In this document: piece after piece, positions 28,277 to 43,976 of the stretch
Layout: each line of letters begins with the position of its first letter
How positions within the stretch are numbered: the first letter of the stretch is position 1
Source: Ziziphus jujuba
Lineage: Eukaryota > Streptophyta > Magnoliopsida > Rosales > Rhamnaceae
NCBI RefSeq assembly: GCF_031755915.1
Contig: NC_083384.1
Coordinates: 26,640,001-26,704,000, forward strand
Length of the DNA stretch: 64,000 nucleotides
Direction: 5' to 3'
The notes under the pieces: model-generated
Database searches by the model: none
Told to the model about the DNA's origin: nothing
The model's input: only the letters and a program-made list of their open reading frames with translations
Translations under genes and position numbers: made by a program

Positions 28277-28604
28277 AGTTATTTTGATGGCAATCCTACC
28301 TAGTTGACTAGAGATCCTAAAATCTAGGTTCAAAGGGACAACCAAATCTCAACTGACTCTACAAAAACACTAAGAGTTATATAACTTTATCCATTTTTAT
28401 GATAACTAGTGTTGCCAGTAATGTGTGTTAGGATAAGCATTGCTTTTAATGACTTCTATACTTTGAAAATTCAAATGGGGTTTTACAGGAAACTCTTAAT
28501 AGGAAGTCACCTATGTGAGTGTGAAGGAGCCATCAAAACAACTTTAAATTAATGGTTTTAATCCCATTCCCCTCAATGAATAGTAAACTTGCTCTCTTGT
28601 TAAA
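28216..28604. repeat. Inverted repeat at the 3' end of copia 2 pol
   Basis: Arms of 60 bases at 28216-28275 and 28545-28604 are reverse complements with three mismatches by eye. The left arm is the last coding part of RNase H (TREQVYYSLKGMG). The right arm is a non-coding, antisense copy about 270 bases downstream. Transcripts could form a long hairpin. Confidence 0.9.
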
Positions 28605-28779
28605 TTAATGGCTTCTATGAGAATTTTCGTAAGCTTCAATTCTCTAGAGCACTCATGAAAAATCAAGAATGTTCAGGGCCAAAGTGAACACAACCAAAAG
28701 AACCAACAATGTTTAGGAGAGTGATTGTGTGAATTCTATTGTCTTCGTTTACAACAATGGCTAAAAGTTCAAGACATCA

Positions 28780-31532
28780 TGTCAGGACCCATCCAGAATT
28801 CCTTCCCCGGAACCCTAGACAAGCCCTGATCCCAGGGAAATACCACCGAACCTTCCAACGGAAAATCCGGCAACACCTCCCCTAAGGGTAGGACTTACCA
28901 AAAATTACCTGCACTGAAAACGCACTTCTATAAACATCCCCTTATTCCTCCCACAAACTACAAATTGGTTCCACAAATTGCAGCACTTCAAAATAAACAA
29001 CAGCAGCAACCCAGTGCGAAAAAAACAACTACACGTCCAATACAGTATACAGAGCATTATACAACAAATGTGAAATTTATAAAATGACAGATAAGGAAGC
29101 AATATAAGACAGAGAGGAAAAAGGGAAGAAAAACTTCTTGAACCTTCGGCAACGAACTGAGACGTTGGGCTCGCCCCGGACAATCAACGTCTCCAACCTG
29201 GACCTAAGGGAACGGAATTTAAGAGTGTGAGATGCTAATCATCTCAGTGAGTGACCCTATCTACTATACAATATAATATCACGGTAATACAGTAGATAGA
29301 TAATAATTAATTGGAAAATAATAATTCCTCTCAAAACCCTTACAATTCTCTCAGTTGGAAAAGTTCCCCTTTTAAAACATTTTCACAAAACCCTTGTACG
29401 TACTTCCCAAAAACCAAGGAACCAAACGAATTAATAAACAACAAATAAACAAATAAATACCCCAAATATAAATAAACTGCAATAAATTATAATAAATCAT
29501 TATAGAACATGTTTGGGGTTTAAAACATTATTTACAATTTACACCGACACACCACATCATATACCGGTGATGCCCTCCGATACCCAGCGTCCTGAGCACC
29601 GACTGGTGGGGGGTTAAAGAGAGAAACCTGCAACGGTCACTTCGGCGTCCCGACAGTACCGCTGCTAAAACCATCAACCCGGCCAAGGAGGGGGGCGGCT
29701 GTGCACAACAATAACCTTGCCTGCCCACGGTCCAATGGCAACTCACGGGTGAAGTAATAACCGCACGCTAAACCACATAATAACCGCGTGCTACCACGTG
29801 TCCATACACCATACACCAGAACACCAATACTGTATGAGTGCGTCTAAAAATAAACATTATTAACCAACCGTACCATTTTTCCAAAAACCACCGTGGGAAA
29901 TACATTAAATTCTCACACTTACCATCCCACATATTTTTATTCAACAACCCGGTACGAAACATTGATAAGCAACAAACCACAATTTTCTTGGAGTACGAGA
30001 TGCAACCATAAAAATACCGCGGGCATAATTTATAAAATTTAAACCAATATTTTCGTAAAATATTTAACCCAATTATGCCCTAAAAATTAATACTAAAAAC
30101 CACGTACAAATACTACCGAAAGATACTATGCTCATGCATAATAAATTAAACCACAATAAAACCACAGATAAACCACACCACATGAGCATAAATTTAAATA
30201 TTAATTTAAATACCAAATAAACATAATTAGTTGCCCAAAATAATTTTTGAAGGTGGGTCACTCACCTGGAGCACGCAATTAACCCATGATCCACCACGGG
30301 ATCAATTCTACGACTCACCGGTGCTCCTAGAACAAAATTCACAGACAGTCAAATAAATTAATATTTTAATCGGGTAAATAACACCCGGTATCCAGGGGGT
30401 CAAACACAAACTTTAACCAAAATAGGTGAATAATATACCGAATCGAAGCTCGTGGGACGAGGATCACCAATCCGGTCTCCATCGACCCCAATTCCGCCGG
30501 AGGTGGCCGGAATTTGATCGGGAAGCTTCGGCCGATTTTGATCTTGAGGGATCTTTCAAACGGTGGGGATTTTGGGCAAACTAACCCCGGAAATGGACTC
30601 AGAGGGGTCGAAAATGGTGGGATAGAGGTATAGGACGGGCTGAGTTGGTCGGAAACGGCGAGAATCGCCGGAAAAATTTCACCTCGCCGCCGCGACTTTG
30701 CCGGCCCGATCTGGGCGCGTCCGACGGAGGCTGGCAGAGAAATTTGGTGGCCGAGGTCGCAAGGTGGTGGGCTTGGACGGTGGCAGGCGCGTGTACTGTA
30801 TGGGTGGCCAGAAAAAGTGCAGTAAGGAGAGAGAGAGGGACGGCCGGTGGGAGAAAAAAAAACTGTGTGTGTTTTGTGTTTTGGTGCTCGGGGAAGAAGA
30901 AGGAAAAAAAAGGAAAAAAAAAAAAGAAATGGTGTTTTCCCACGTGGGGAAAAGAAAAAGAAAAGGGAAAATAAAACAAATAAATTCAAATTAATTAAAT
31001 AAAAATATTATTATTTAAAATAATAATAAAAATAATTTGATTTTAAACATGGTTGACATGTGGCATTTCACCATAGTGACACATGGCCACCTTCATTAAG
31101 TCACACCTGGCACATCGTTACGCGTTTAAAAAATAATATTAAAATAATACGGTATTTGAAAAACTTTACAGGTCCATAACTTTCAAACCACATGTCCAAA
31201 TCGGACGTGCCGCTAGTCTACGGACTCGTATCAATGAGCACTTCACAACCATGCATGAGTTAACGCTCAACCTTGCATGAATAAAAAGTCAACTCCGGCA
31301 CCCCTTAGACAGTTTGGACCTCAACTTATTTTGCTCATAACTTTCAAACCGTAGCTCTGTTTTCAACGTGCTACCAGTCTACGAACTCGTGCCAACGTGT
31401 ACTTTGTAATGGTACCTCATTCAACCTAGAATTCCAACCGGGTCAAAAAGTCAACTTTTGACCCCTTCGGTCAACGGTCAACCTCGGTCAACGTGCAAAA
31501 ATTTCCGACATGGTTCGGGACGGGGTGTTACA
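28780..31532 (-). mobile_element. Solo LTR (2.75 kb) inserted in copia element 2
   Basis: Begins TGTCAGGACCC and ends GGGGTGTTACA. It is flanked by a perfect 5 bp duplication CATCA at 28775-28779 and 31533-31537. It is the same family as 9338-12276 and the partial copy at 1-3308. There is no protein domain inside; open stretches in the GC-rich part (30,450-30,980) show only low-complexity sequence. Removing it rejoins the 3' untranslated part of copia 2 (28,277-28,779 with 31,538-31,671). Confidence 0.9.
31430..31505 (-). promoter_or_regulatory. Cluster of W-box-like TTGAC motifs at LTR terminus
   Basis: On the minus strand this gives repeated TTGACC/TTGACT words close together, near the presumed 5' end of the LTR (U3). 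The same cluster is kept in the other two copies (about 3230-3270 and 12,170-12,240). TTGAC is the core bound by WRKY factors; function here is inference. Confidence 0.5.
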
Positions 31533-31671
31533 CATCATGTTCACTTAATAGCTTGTAAATCTGATACTTTGTCACTAAGGAAGATTTAAAGCCAAAAGCT
31601 ATCTTTCCTAAAGCAATTTCTTTCAAAGTGAATTCTCTCTAAATGTGTCAATTTTTATTCATGTGGGGGAT

Positions 31672-32299
31672 TGTTAGAAATTTATAATGAATAAAAATTA
31701 TTTCTGAAACATTATGACTTTTGACAGAAAGTTACAACTTACATTGTTTTCATCTATAACAGTTGCGTCTTTTCCCAATCAATATATTTTCTCTTTTTGA
31801 AACAATATGTATTCTTGAAATAGTGTGTCTTTTTTGAAACAGTGTGTCCTCTCTTGAAATAGTATATCTATCTGAATCATCATGTCACTTCCTAATATCC
31901 TTCTGAAGTCTATAAATACCATATGGGACTATTATTGAACGACTGGAAAATAATTAACAAATGCGTGAGTAGAGAGAATTGGAACTTTGTCTGGTTCTCG
32001 GTTCTTTGAATTTGGAGTGCTACTATTTAGAAAAGAGATGGTTATATACTGGGAGATAATCACTGTAAACTGTGAGCACTGTAGCAGAGCGAATATTGTT
32101 TTAAGGAAAGAGAATTCAACTCTTGCCTCGATCGTTATATAAAGATCAACTTTATTTGGAATTATAATATAAACACAATACCTGTGAATTCTTCTTCTTC
32201 ATCTCAATATAATTATTTATACATTATTTCATATATTTAGTACACACAGAGATATTTATATATATACACTTTGGTTGTAGGTATATTAATTTCCTAACA
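31672..32299 (+). repeat. 3' LTR of copia element 2
   Basis: 628 bases, homologous to the 5' LTR with an extra AT-rich stretch near 32,210-32,255. It is followed by the AGTAA target duplication. Confidence 0.92.
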
Positions 32300-32724
32300 A
32301 GTAATAATAAGGAAAAAGAGAAAAAAAAGATAGGGAGATAATAATGGAAAATATGGGAATTTGTAATCGTTTGGTCGGTATCAGTAGTAGGAGTAGGGTA
32401 CTCAAAACATGGTAATGCCATCCAAAACAAGTTGACGTGACTGATTCATGGAGTCCTGATTATACCCCACAGACCACAAACAAAAAACCACCAAGTGAAG
32501 TTTTTGCCTTATTTTTATGTCTTTCCTTCCTCACTTTTTGAAGTCGGAAATTCCAGATTCCCTGCATTTTATCGTCCTTATGAACTATTTTAAATTTAAT
32601 CAAATTCAATTGGGCACAATTCAGTCCTGAATTCCAAACAAACATTATTAGAAATGGGTTTAAGAGGATTTTCTCTTTTTTTATTTTTGATATTTAAGAA
32701 GATTCTGAGGGTTTAAGAGCATGA

Positions 32725-32860
32725 TAAGAATTACCAGCTCCTTTTCTCTTGGTGTTTCTCCATGTTAAGTAAGCGCAGATTATGAGTATCACTAACAAGC
32801 TCACAACCATCGAGGTCACCACAATAACAATTTTTGTGGTATTCCTTTTTATTTGCATAA
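32725..32860 (-). pseudogene. Relic transmembrane exon of a third CRK gene (unit 2)
   Basis: Copy of the relic exon in unit 1 (13,630). It has the same hydrophobic stretch ending in the basic WRNTKRKG tail, one or two substitutions and a GT donor. It sits at the left edge of the unit, immediately after the duplication junction. Confidence 0.72.
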
Positions 32861-32869
32861 ATATCAGTC

Positions 32870-34680
32870 AATTACAACGTCTATGGTTTGTATTTACTTA
32901 AGAGTGGCATAAAAATTTGCAATTGCAAAGTAAAAATAAAGATTGTAAAATAATTAACATGAAATAGAACTGTTCATTTGTCGACACCATGGAAAACTCG
33001 AAGGGATGGGAGGTGTTGGAGGTGAAGACTTGAAACAAGAAGACCGAAGGCAGAAACAGCAAGCGAAGAGCTACTGCCACGCGCCAGCTGCAGCCGGACA
33101 AGACCAGCAGCGCTGCAGCACTGGTGCTGCTGGTTGCGCACTGGTGCCACTTTGGTGCTGTTGCAGACAGAGAAAGCAGTGCCACGGCACTGCCAAGTAA
33201 GGCTAATGGCATTGCTGTGGATTTCCTAAGCTGTTTTTATTTGTTGACTTGCCCTAGGTTTCATATATATGCAATGCAAACCAATGTATTTTATACGGAT
33301 AAGAGAGAAAAATAACCGCAAAAGAGAAAGAGAGATTGTCTTCTCCATTGTAAAACCTTCAAACATGGCCGACATGGGATTTTGGAAGCCTTAGGCGACT
33401 TTATAGGTTTGCGCTTTTTTATAAATATTTAAAATAAATGAGAAATTAAATTAACAAATATTTTTTATTCAAAATTAGTAGGTATAAATAAAAAATATTT
33501 TTAATTTTTTTATTAAATTAAAAAAAATTCAAAATTAAAATATTTATAATTTTATATATATCAACATGTTCATTTGTGACGCTACATAAATGGAGATCTT
33601 TCAATTTGTGAAAAATGGGTTGTGGGATGGAGTAATGTGGCACACGTTAAAAAACAACACCACTTTTATAATTAATGCTAAATATTATATTTGATTGAAC
33701 GTGGAAGACGATACAAAAATTTAAAAGATAGATAAACGAAATGGGTAAGGTTTGATAGAGATTTATGTGTTTTTATATATCCAAAAAACAAACTTTAATT
33801 ATACCAAAATGATAGCTTTATTTGAGGAAAAAAAATAATTATTGTCGTATTTTTTTAAAAAAAAATGATAATATCATTTATGGATATTAATTTCTATTAA
33901 TAAAAAAATGTAAAAACATAAAATAATGAAAGGGGTCCTAACCGAAAGGGGACGCTATGGCATTGTACACTAGGACCTTGGTTAAGGCCGGCACTGCCCT
34001 CAAAGATTAATAGTAAATTTTAAGCTGGTGTGCTCTATGAATGTAAGGATCATATTGACCGCAAAACCATATTAAAAATTTCTTCTCTCCTTTTATTTTT
34101 TAACTTTGTGTTTGCTTGTGTATTTTGATATATCTTGCTTGATTCTTTGTTACCATTTATCCCAAGATTCTGGAGAAAATTAGTGAGAAAGCCTAATTTT
34201 TCTCAACAGGAGGTTTATCTAGGAGAAACTTCTCTGTTACTTATTCACCAATCATGGTTTTTGAATGTACTGTGGCACAGAGAAAGTAAAGGAACGTAAA
34301 AGCAAGGACTATGTTGTTTGATGAATAGGAAACTTATCACCTTGCACTCTTGGTTATGATAAAGGAATATAAAAACAACGATTAGTCAAAAAAGCACCAT
34401 AATTACTAGCAACATAGGATAAGATAGCACCACCTTACAAATATTTTGCACTCATGAAATATTCAATATATTGGTTAACGAGACACCAAATTTACTAGCA
34501 TGATTGGTTGCATCTAAATTACCTTCAGAGGTAGTAGAGTTTCACTCAAGGAATGAGGAAGGAGAAGGTCCCAATTGAGGCGGTTGGGCAGTTATACAAA
34601 GGTTCTAAATAGATTGCATAGTATAAGTTGTAAGAGGACTACAGCAACCATTATTGATAATACATGCCAATAGTTTGATA
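32870..34680. other. Duplicated intergenic block (unit 2), no intact gene
   Basis: Counterpart of 13,770-15,350. A short extra CTGGTGCTGCTGGTTGCG stretch is present near 33,121. An insertion near 33,415-33,690 adds AT-rich sequence. No domain recognised. Confidence 0.5.
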
Positions 34681-34683
34681 TGA

Positions 34684-34810
34684 ATCCCTGCACCTTGTGA
34701 AGCAAAGAAACCTAGTTGAACTTTTTCTTTATGTACTTTTTCTTTTTTTAATTATTATTACATAAGTGGAACACGTTTAATTATGACAAAGAAAGGCGAT
34801 TACGTTTTTA
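34684..34810 (-). pseudogene. Relic promoter/leader of a lost CRK copy (unit 2)
   Basis: Counterpart of 15,355-15,485 in unit 1 (CCCTGCACCTTGTGAAGCAA..., CTAGTTGAAC...). It resembles the leader upstream of the CRK genes. Partial, by-eye similarity. Confidence 0.42.
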
Positions 34811-35219
34811 TATTAACTTACAAATATTCTCGAGTCTGATTGGTTCAGAGATATTAGACCAGAGTAAACTCCAGCAATAAAATGTGGTTATAGGTTCCTG
34901 ATAGTGATCGCTGGGATGACCTTTTAAACAATCTTCTTGTTTTTTTTTTTTTTTTTTCCTTTGCACTTCTGATAAATTTCGGTTTTGAACTGTGAATGAA
35001 CATAAACAATTCGATTTTTGTTTTTTTTTTGGTGTCAAAGGTGCTGTATGCATACAAATTTAAAGAAATATTTAACATCAAAATCATAGTTTTACTGGAA
35101 AACACTTTACTTATTGTACATATCCTCAGCACACACAGCAAGAGTAGGAGATTGATATCCCTCGTGACATCTGAACAAGATTAATTCTAGAAGAGAAAGC
35201 ATACAACATTTTAACATTT

Positions 35220-38720
<3,501 letters not shown>

Positions 38721-39369
38721 TTTTTACAAGCTGTAAAAGACTGGAAGCATAATATGCAGGGGGGAAAAAAAATATGGAAGAAGAACAAGGGGCAAACTGG
38801 GCCTTCCATGCAACTGCTGAAGCAAAAAAAACACACCCAGTTGACCTTTTTATTTTTTTATTTTTTGTTTTACATAGTTGTTTTATTATGACAGATATCT
38901 AATTAAATTCATTCTGGCGGATATTTAATTAAATTCATGCAGTTACATAAGCAAAGTTGTGTTGATTTTTGAGAAAGAAAGGTGGCCAAGAAAGCAAGAC
39001 TTTATGGCGGTATTATCATATAATCATATAAATATATTATTCCAGATGCTGACCTTAAAACAATTTTCCAAATGAGCCATGACTTAGGAAATGGCTTGGT
39101 TGACATAACCAATCACCTTGTGCCACGTGTTCAATCAAATTGCTTGTGAAATGAGGAAAGCCAAATCCTAGTGTACAGAACTCAACGTTGTTCTCTCTGT
39201 CAACCCTATTAGACTTGTTCATAGGACATTTTGAAATGAGTTTAGCATTTTCCGCCAATGGGATTCATGCAATAATGGATCTAGTAGAAGTCCCATGTAT
39301 GTATGGATTTATATTAGTATTTTTTCTGAAACAATAGTATAACAAGTTATTTATTGACCGACTTTTTTG

Positions 39370-39371
<2 letters not shown>

Positions 39372-39400
<29 letters not shown>
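39372..39400. repeat. (TA)n microsatellite
   Basis: Uninterrupted TA dinucleotides, longer than the orthologous tract in unit 1 (about 20,072-20,090). Confidence 0.9.
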
Positions 39401-40649
39401 TTCAGCTAATGATCACTTTGGTTGTTGAGCTTTTGAAGGAACAAGAAAACTTCGGAAAGAAAATAAAAAGTTTTCTTTCTTGTTTGTTTTTAAAGGTGCC
39501 CTGCGGACCAGGTATCTTCCCCTGAGGTAAAAATAAAAAAATAAAAAAAATAAAAAAATAAAAAAGGTTGTAAAATATACTTAGAAATGTGAGTTGTGTT
39601 TGTTCAATTTGCTCCCAAGAAGTAATATAGATGAAGTTCAGCGTTTCTTCTTGTGTTTCATTCCATATGCTATAGGGAATATTCTGTTACATATTGAAGA
39701 TTTCTTTGAGACTATCATTCATCATTTTAATGAATGGTTTGCCGATTAAACTATCAAAAACTGGATTTCTTCTCGATCGAGTCTGGCGAATTGACTGGAG
39801 TTACTCACTCAAGAACATGTAAAGAAGTGGATGCAGAAAATCACTCCTCTTGTTGAGGAAACCACTGCATAGGAGGTAAAGTTACCAAAGGACCGGGTTC
39901 CAATTAGAAGATCCAATCGACAACATGTACCAAATTTATTTTTCATCGCTTTCCTGTACAAATTTTTAGGGTTTTAAAAATTAGTAACGTCTGCTGTTGC
40001 ACAAATTCCAACCCCTTTTTCACCGTTGTTAAATCACACCCTTCCACAAAAAGAAAATATTCTGTAAATATTTTAAGCTTAAAAATGCTCTTCCTCCACC
40101 AAATTCATTAAAGACTTATATGCTTCTATTTTAAGAAAATTGTTATATAAAAATTTGAAGGATTGCATCCAAGAAAATTTGTTCGTTCATATTATTCATA
40201 TATTGACTTTTAAATTAATGTTGAAATTATTTTAGTTGTACATCCTTATTAATTGGTCTAAGTAAATATCGAGTGAAAATGCTTAAACTCTAACAATGCA
40301 ACCCTCCATGATCTGGAAGTCATGCAGTGTCCCAAATTGATTTTTATTCTATTTTAAAAAAAACAAAAACAAAAAAACAAAAAACAAAAGCAAAAATAAA
40401 AGGAAGCTAAATTTCTATTATATTCTTTGACCGTAACTTTCGACTAATGTGGGCATATGGTAAAGGAGGTAAGCCATGGAAAAACAATTTTATTGGAATT
40501 ATATATAATGAGTGATTTTATTCATACTATGAAATTTACTAACCATATTATATTATGCACACATTTATTTTTAATCTAATTTTGGCATATACACCCACAT
40601 ATTATATCTAATTTATCCTTAAATATATTAAAATAAATATATTTTGCAT

Positions 40650-41310
40650 ATGAATTTTATAATCCAAATAAAACCTAATATGTCTGACGTACAAAATAGG
40701 AACGGGTTCAAATCATTAGAATTATGTTTATCGAACCCGTTTAGATTTTATATACCAATAGCTACTTCACATATCATTAATTTCTATCTGAATTATATAA
40801 TCGAGATGATACAATATATATCCAGTATATAGAATCCAAACGAATTCAAGTTGTCTAGATTATATATATTGGATAACTACTTTTATATATCGTTTGTTTC
40901 ATCCGAATTATATAATCCAAATGAAAAGGATACATTTGATATATAGAATCCAAATAGGTTCAAATCATCTAGGTTATGTATACTAGACAACTATTTTATG
41001 TACAGTTCATTTTCGTTATGATTATGTAATCCAGATAAAATTATATCCATCCAATATATAATACCTAAACGGATTCAAATCATACGAGTTATGTATACTT
41101 AAGAACTATTTCACGTATTATTCATTTATGTCCGAATTATATAATCCTGATAAAATAAGATATGCCCTATATACAAAACTCATAATGTTAAATCATCCTA
41201 ATTATGTATAACGGACGATTACACATATATCATAGAAACAATTATTTTTTCTTGTACATAGAAATTGGACTTGTTCAAAGCATCTAGGCTCTACTATATT
41301 AAACAATTTT
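40650..41310. repeat. Degenerate tandem array, unit about 112-120 bases (unit 2)
   Basis: Counterpart of 21,308-21,960, with the same TATATAATCC...GATT/GGTTCAAATCAT...TATGTATACT periodicity, in about five units. The array therefore predates the tandem duplication. Confidence 0.72.
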
Positions 41311-41724
41311 AGAATAACACGAGCATAAATAGAATGAAATTTTATAAAAAATATAAGGAAAACAAATAAATCATTAAAAAAAAAAAAACTAAATACTTAT
41401 ACTTTCAACATTGAAAGAAATGAATTGTCGGTCATTTTTGTATACTTTTTTTTCCTTTCGAAGGCTAAACTCTATTGTCTTCATTATTATCGTTTAATAT
41501 TTTTCCAAAAACCTCGTATAGTATACATAATAATTTATTTTTGTTTTATCTGTGTGCTTAAAGATAGTTGTGATCTTTTAATAAATCAAATTTGAAGAAT
41601 ATTAAAAAATAACTAAAAATGTATTGTGGTTATTAAATTTCATAGTGTAAATAAAACCACCTACATATAATTATAACAAGTCAAAAATAATTTCATAGTG
41701 TAAATAAAACCACCTATATATAAT

Positions 41725-42882
41725 CAAGGTTTTAAATACCCAAAATTTTCTCGAAATTTTTTTTTTTTTAAGGAGTCAAAATAAAATTTAGATTCCAAAT
41801 AGAAACGGATAGAATTTCCACAATATCTATCAAAATTTTTCTAAAATTTCCATGAAAATTTCGTCAAAATATCTATATCAAATCCTTAACAATTTAGTTA
41901 AAAAATTCATAGTATCTATCGAAATTTGGGAAATTTCCATGTAAATTTTCAAAATTTTCATGTTGGAAATATCTATGAATTTTTTTTTTAAATTTTTTTT
42001 ATAAAAAATTCAAAAATATTATTGATGTTTAGTAAATTATTTTACCAAATTAACTTAATATTAGTTTTTTAAGTATTTAATGGTATAAATAAAACAAAGT
42101 CAATTGAATTTAATAACTTTAATAAATTTTATTCATTGATAAAATATATATTTACTTGCTATGCATTTTGTATAAAATGGATTCATTAGATTACCACAAT
42201 TATAAATTAATAATTGATTATATAAGAATGAAAAATAATAACATGGAAATACAATATTACGTAGAATTGATATTGATAACATTTAAATTAATAACATTAA
42301 GTAAATAAGAATAAAAAGATGATAGAATATACTATACTAAACATTAAGAACAGCTATATTTAATACTAGATTCTTATGATTGACATATTAATAATTACAT
42401 AAAAAATTATTAAAGAGATACTTCTTTTAATCATTACATTTCATATTTTATATTTCAAAATGAAAACTAGAAAGTTACCAATAATTTTCAATTATCTAAA
42501 AGTTTTATAAGTATTGGGATGCTATTTATAAATATAATATAATTGTAATGATTATTTTATCTTAATTAATAAACAATTTATCAAATATATATATATATAT
42601 ACATATTTACATATTTTTATCAATAATAGTTTATGTTGATTGTTATCACTTATTATCATTTAAATTGATTAAGGAATGTATAATATCTATTCAATATTTT
42701 TATAGTTTTTATAATCAATTTGATAATTGATTGTTTAAATAAACCAATGCTAAAGTTTCAACAAAAATTCTCATTTTTAAAATAATTTTTTATCACCTTT
42801 TGTAAATTTTTATCAATATTCGATATTTTCATAAAAATTAGCCTTCGATATTTCCATCAATACCAAAATTTTTTGAACCTTC
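41725..42882. mobile_element. AT-rich hAT-like non-autonomous element, specific to unit 2
   Basis: A 1158 base insertion relative to unit 1. It begins CAAGGTTTTAAATACC and ends in TTTTGAACCTTC, giving a short imperfect terminal inverted repeat (CAAGGTT / GAAGGTT). It is flanked by an 8 bp near-duplication TATATAAT / CATATAAT (41717-41724, 42883-42890). Eight-base target duplication with a CA start suggests a hAT-type element (inference). There is no coding capacity. Related copies are at 48,822-49,941 and, inverted, at 57,655-59,850. Confidence 0.7.
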
Positions 42883-43346
42883 CATATAATTATAACAAAT
42901 CTAAAACGTGAACGACATTGTTCAAAGTGAAATGTCTATTATACCCTCTAATAGTTGCTTTCATTAAAGTGGATAAAGGGCAATGAGGTAAATAATGAAA
43001 AGCAATTTTATTGGAATCTATGTGAAATTATAACAAATCTCAATGAAAGTCAATTATAATTCCACAGATATGATTAAACTTCCAATCCAAACGATGGTGG
43101 CATCGGAATCTCTACCTTGTTGGAGTTTCATTTGTTAGCACATGGTATTGTTTTGAGTTAGTTGAAAACTTGAGATTGATATTTAATGAGATTGGGTGAA
43201 CAAGAAAGCATGGGCAGAAGGAAACTAAAGCATGCAGAGGAACAAAGATACAGAATTGGTAAAAGAGCTCATGAATTTATTCAATAATCTCTTTAAGAAA
43301 TAAAACCCCCAGCAGCTATTCATCCATTTGTAGGTTGGCTGGTTAA

Positions 43347-43571
43347 TTGGTATTCATTCTTTTTAGATCCTCATTAAATTTTATCAATACCCCAAAATTC
43401 TTTGAATTGATGATTGCCTACCAAATTTCTGAAGGATTACCCTCTTTTTTTAGCCAGATGGACCAAGCTACCAAGAGAATATTTTGCATTGATAAATATT
43501 TTATAGGAGTGAGGGTTTGGTTTGAAAATGAAATCCTTGGTAATTGGTATGGGCTAAAAGCAAAACTTTAG
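43347..43571 (+). pseudogene. Coding-like remnant of unknown family (unit 2)
   Basis: An open stretch with non-low-complexity composition, including ATKRIFCID, YFIGVRVWFENEILGNWYG and LKAKL. It is conserved in unit 1 (22,860-23,050) but disrupted there by frame changes. No family recognised. It could be an old exon fragment. It lies beside the empty target site of copia element 2. Confidence 0.3.
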
Positions 43572-43976
43572 AAACGAGTAATAATAAGGAAAAAGAAAAA
43601 AAAAATAGGGGGATAATGATAGAAAATATGGGAATTTGTAATCGTTTGGTCAGTATCAGTAGTAGGAGTAGGGTACTCAAAACATGGTGAGGCCGTCCAA
43701 AACAAGTTGACGTGACCAATTCATGGAGTCATGATTATACCCCACGGATTATAAACAAAAAACCACCAAGTGAAGTTTTTGCCCTATTTTTATGTCTTTC
43801 CTTCCTCACTTTTTGAAGTCAGAAATTACAGATTCACTGCATTTTATCATCCTTATGTACTATTTTAAATTTAATCAAATTTAATTGGACACAATTCAGT
43901 CCTGAATTCCAAACCAACATGATTAGAAATGGAACAGAATTTTCACTTTTTTTATTTTTGATTTTTAAGAAGAGTT

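Larger units (their letters stand above)
23062..32299 (+). mobile_element. Ty1/copia retrotransposon 2, decayed, interrupted by a solo LTR
   Basis: The 5' LTR is 23062-23652 and the 3' LTR 31672-32299, starting TGTTAGAAATT and ending CCTAACA. A G-rich tract (GTGGGGGAT) precedes the 3' LTR. Target duplication is AGTAA at 32300-32304 against a mutated CATAA at 23057-23061. Unit 2 of the tandem duplication carries the empty site at about 43,565-43,585. Domains run gag, protease, integrase, RT, RNase H. The body is about 6.5 kb once the solo LTR at 28780-31532 is removed. Many in-frame stops make it non-autonomous. Confidence 0.93.
38721..41724. other. Upstream region of unit 2 CRK, AT-rich, no gene
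   Basis: Homologous to 19,464-22,350. It holds a (TA)n tract (39372-39400), an AAATAAAAAA-type run near 39,530-39,565 and the degenerate tandem array (40,650-41,310). The CRK promoter should lie at its left end. Confidence 0.6.

Noticed and set aside
30366..30989. Long open stretch of 207 codons on the minus strand in the second solo LTR
   Set aside because: Rich in Phe/Ser/Pro runs from poly-T and CT-rich sequence. It overlaps other open frames in the GC-rich part of the LTR and has no domain.
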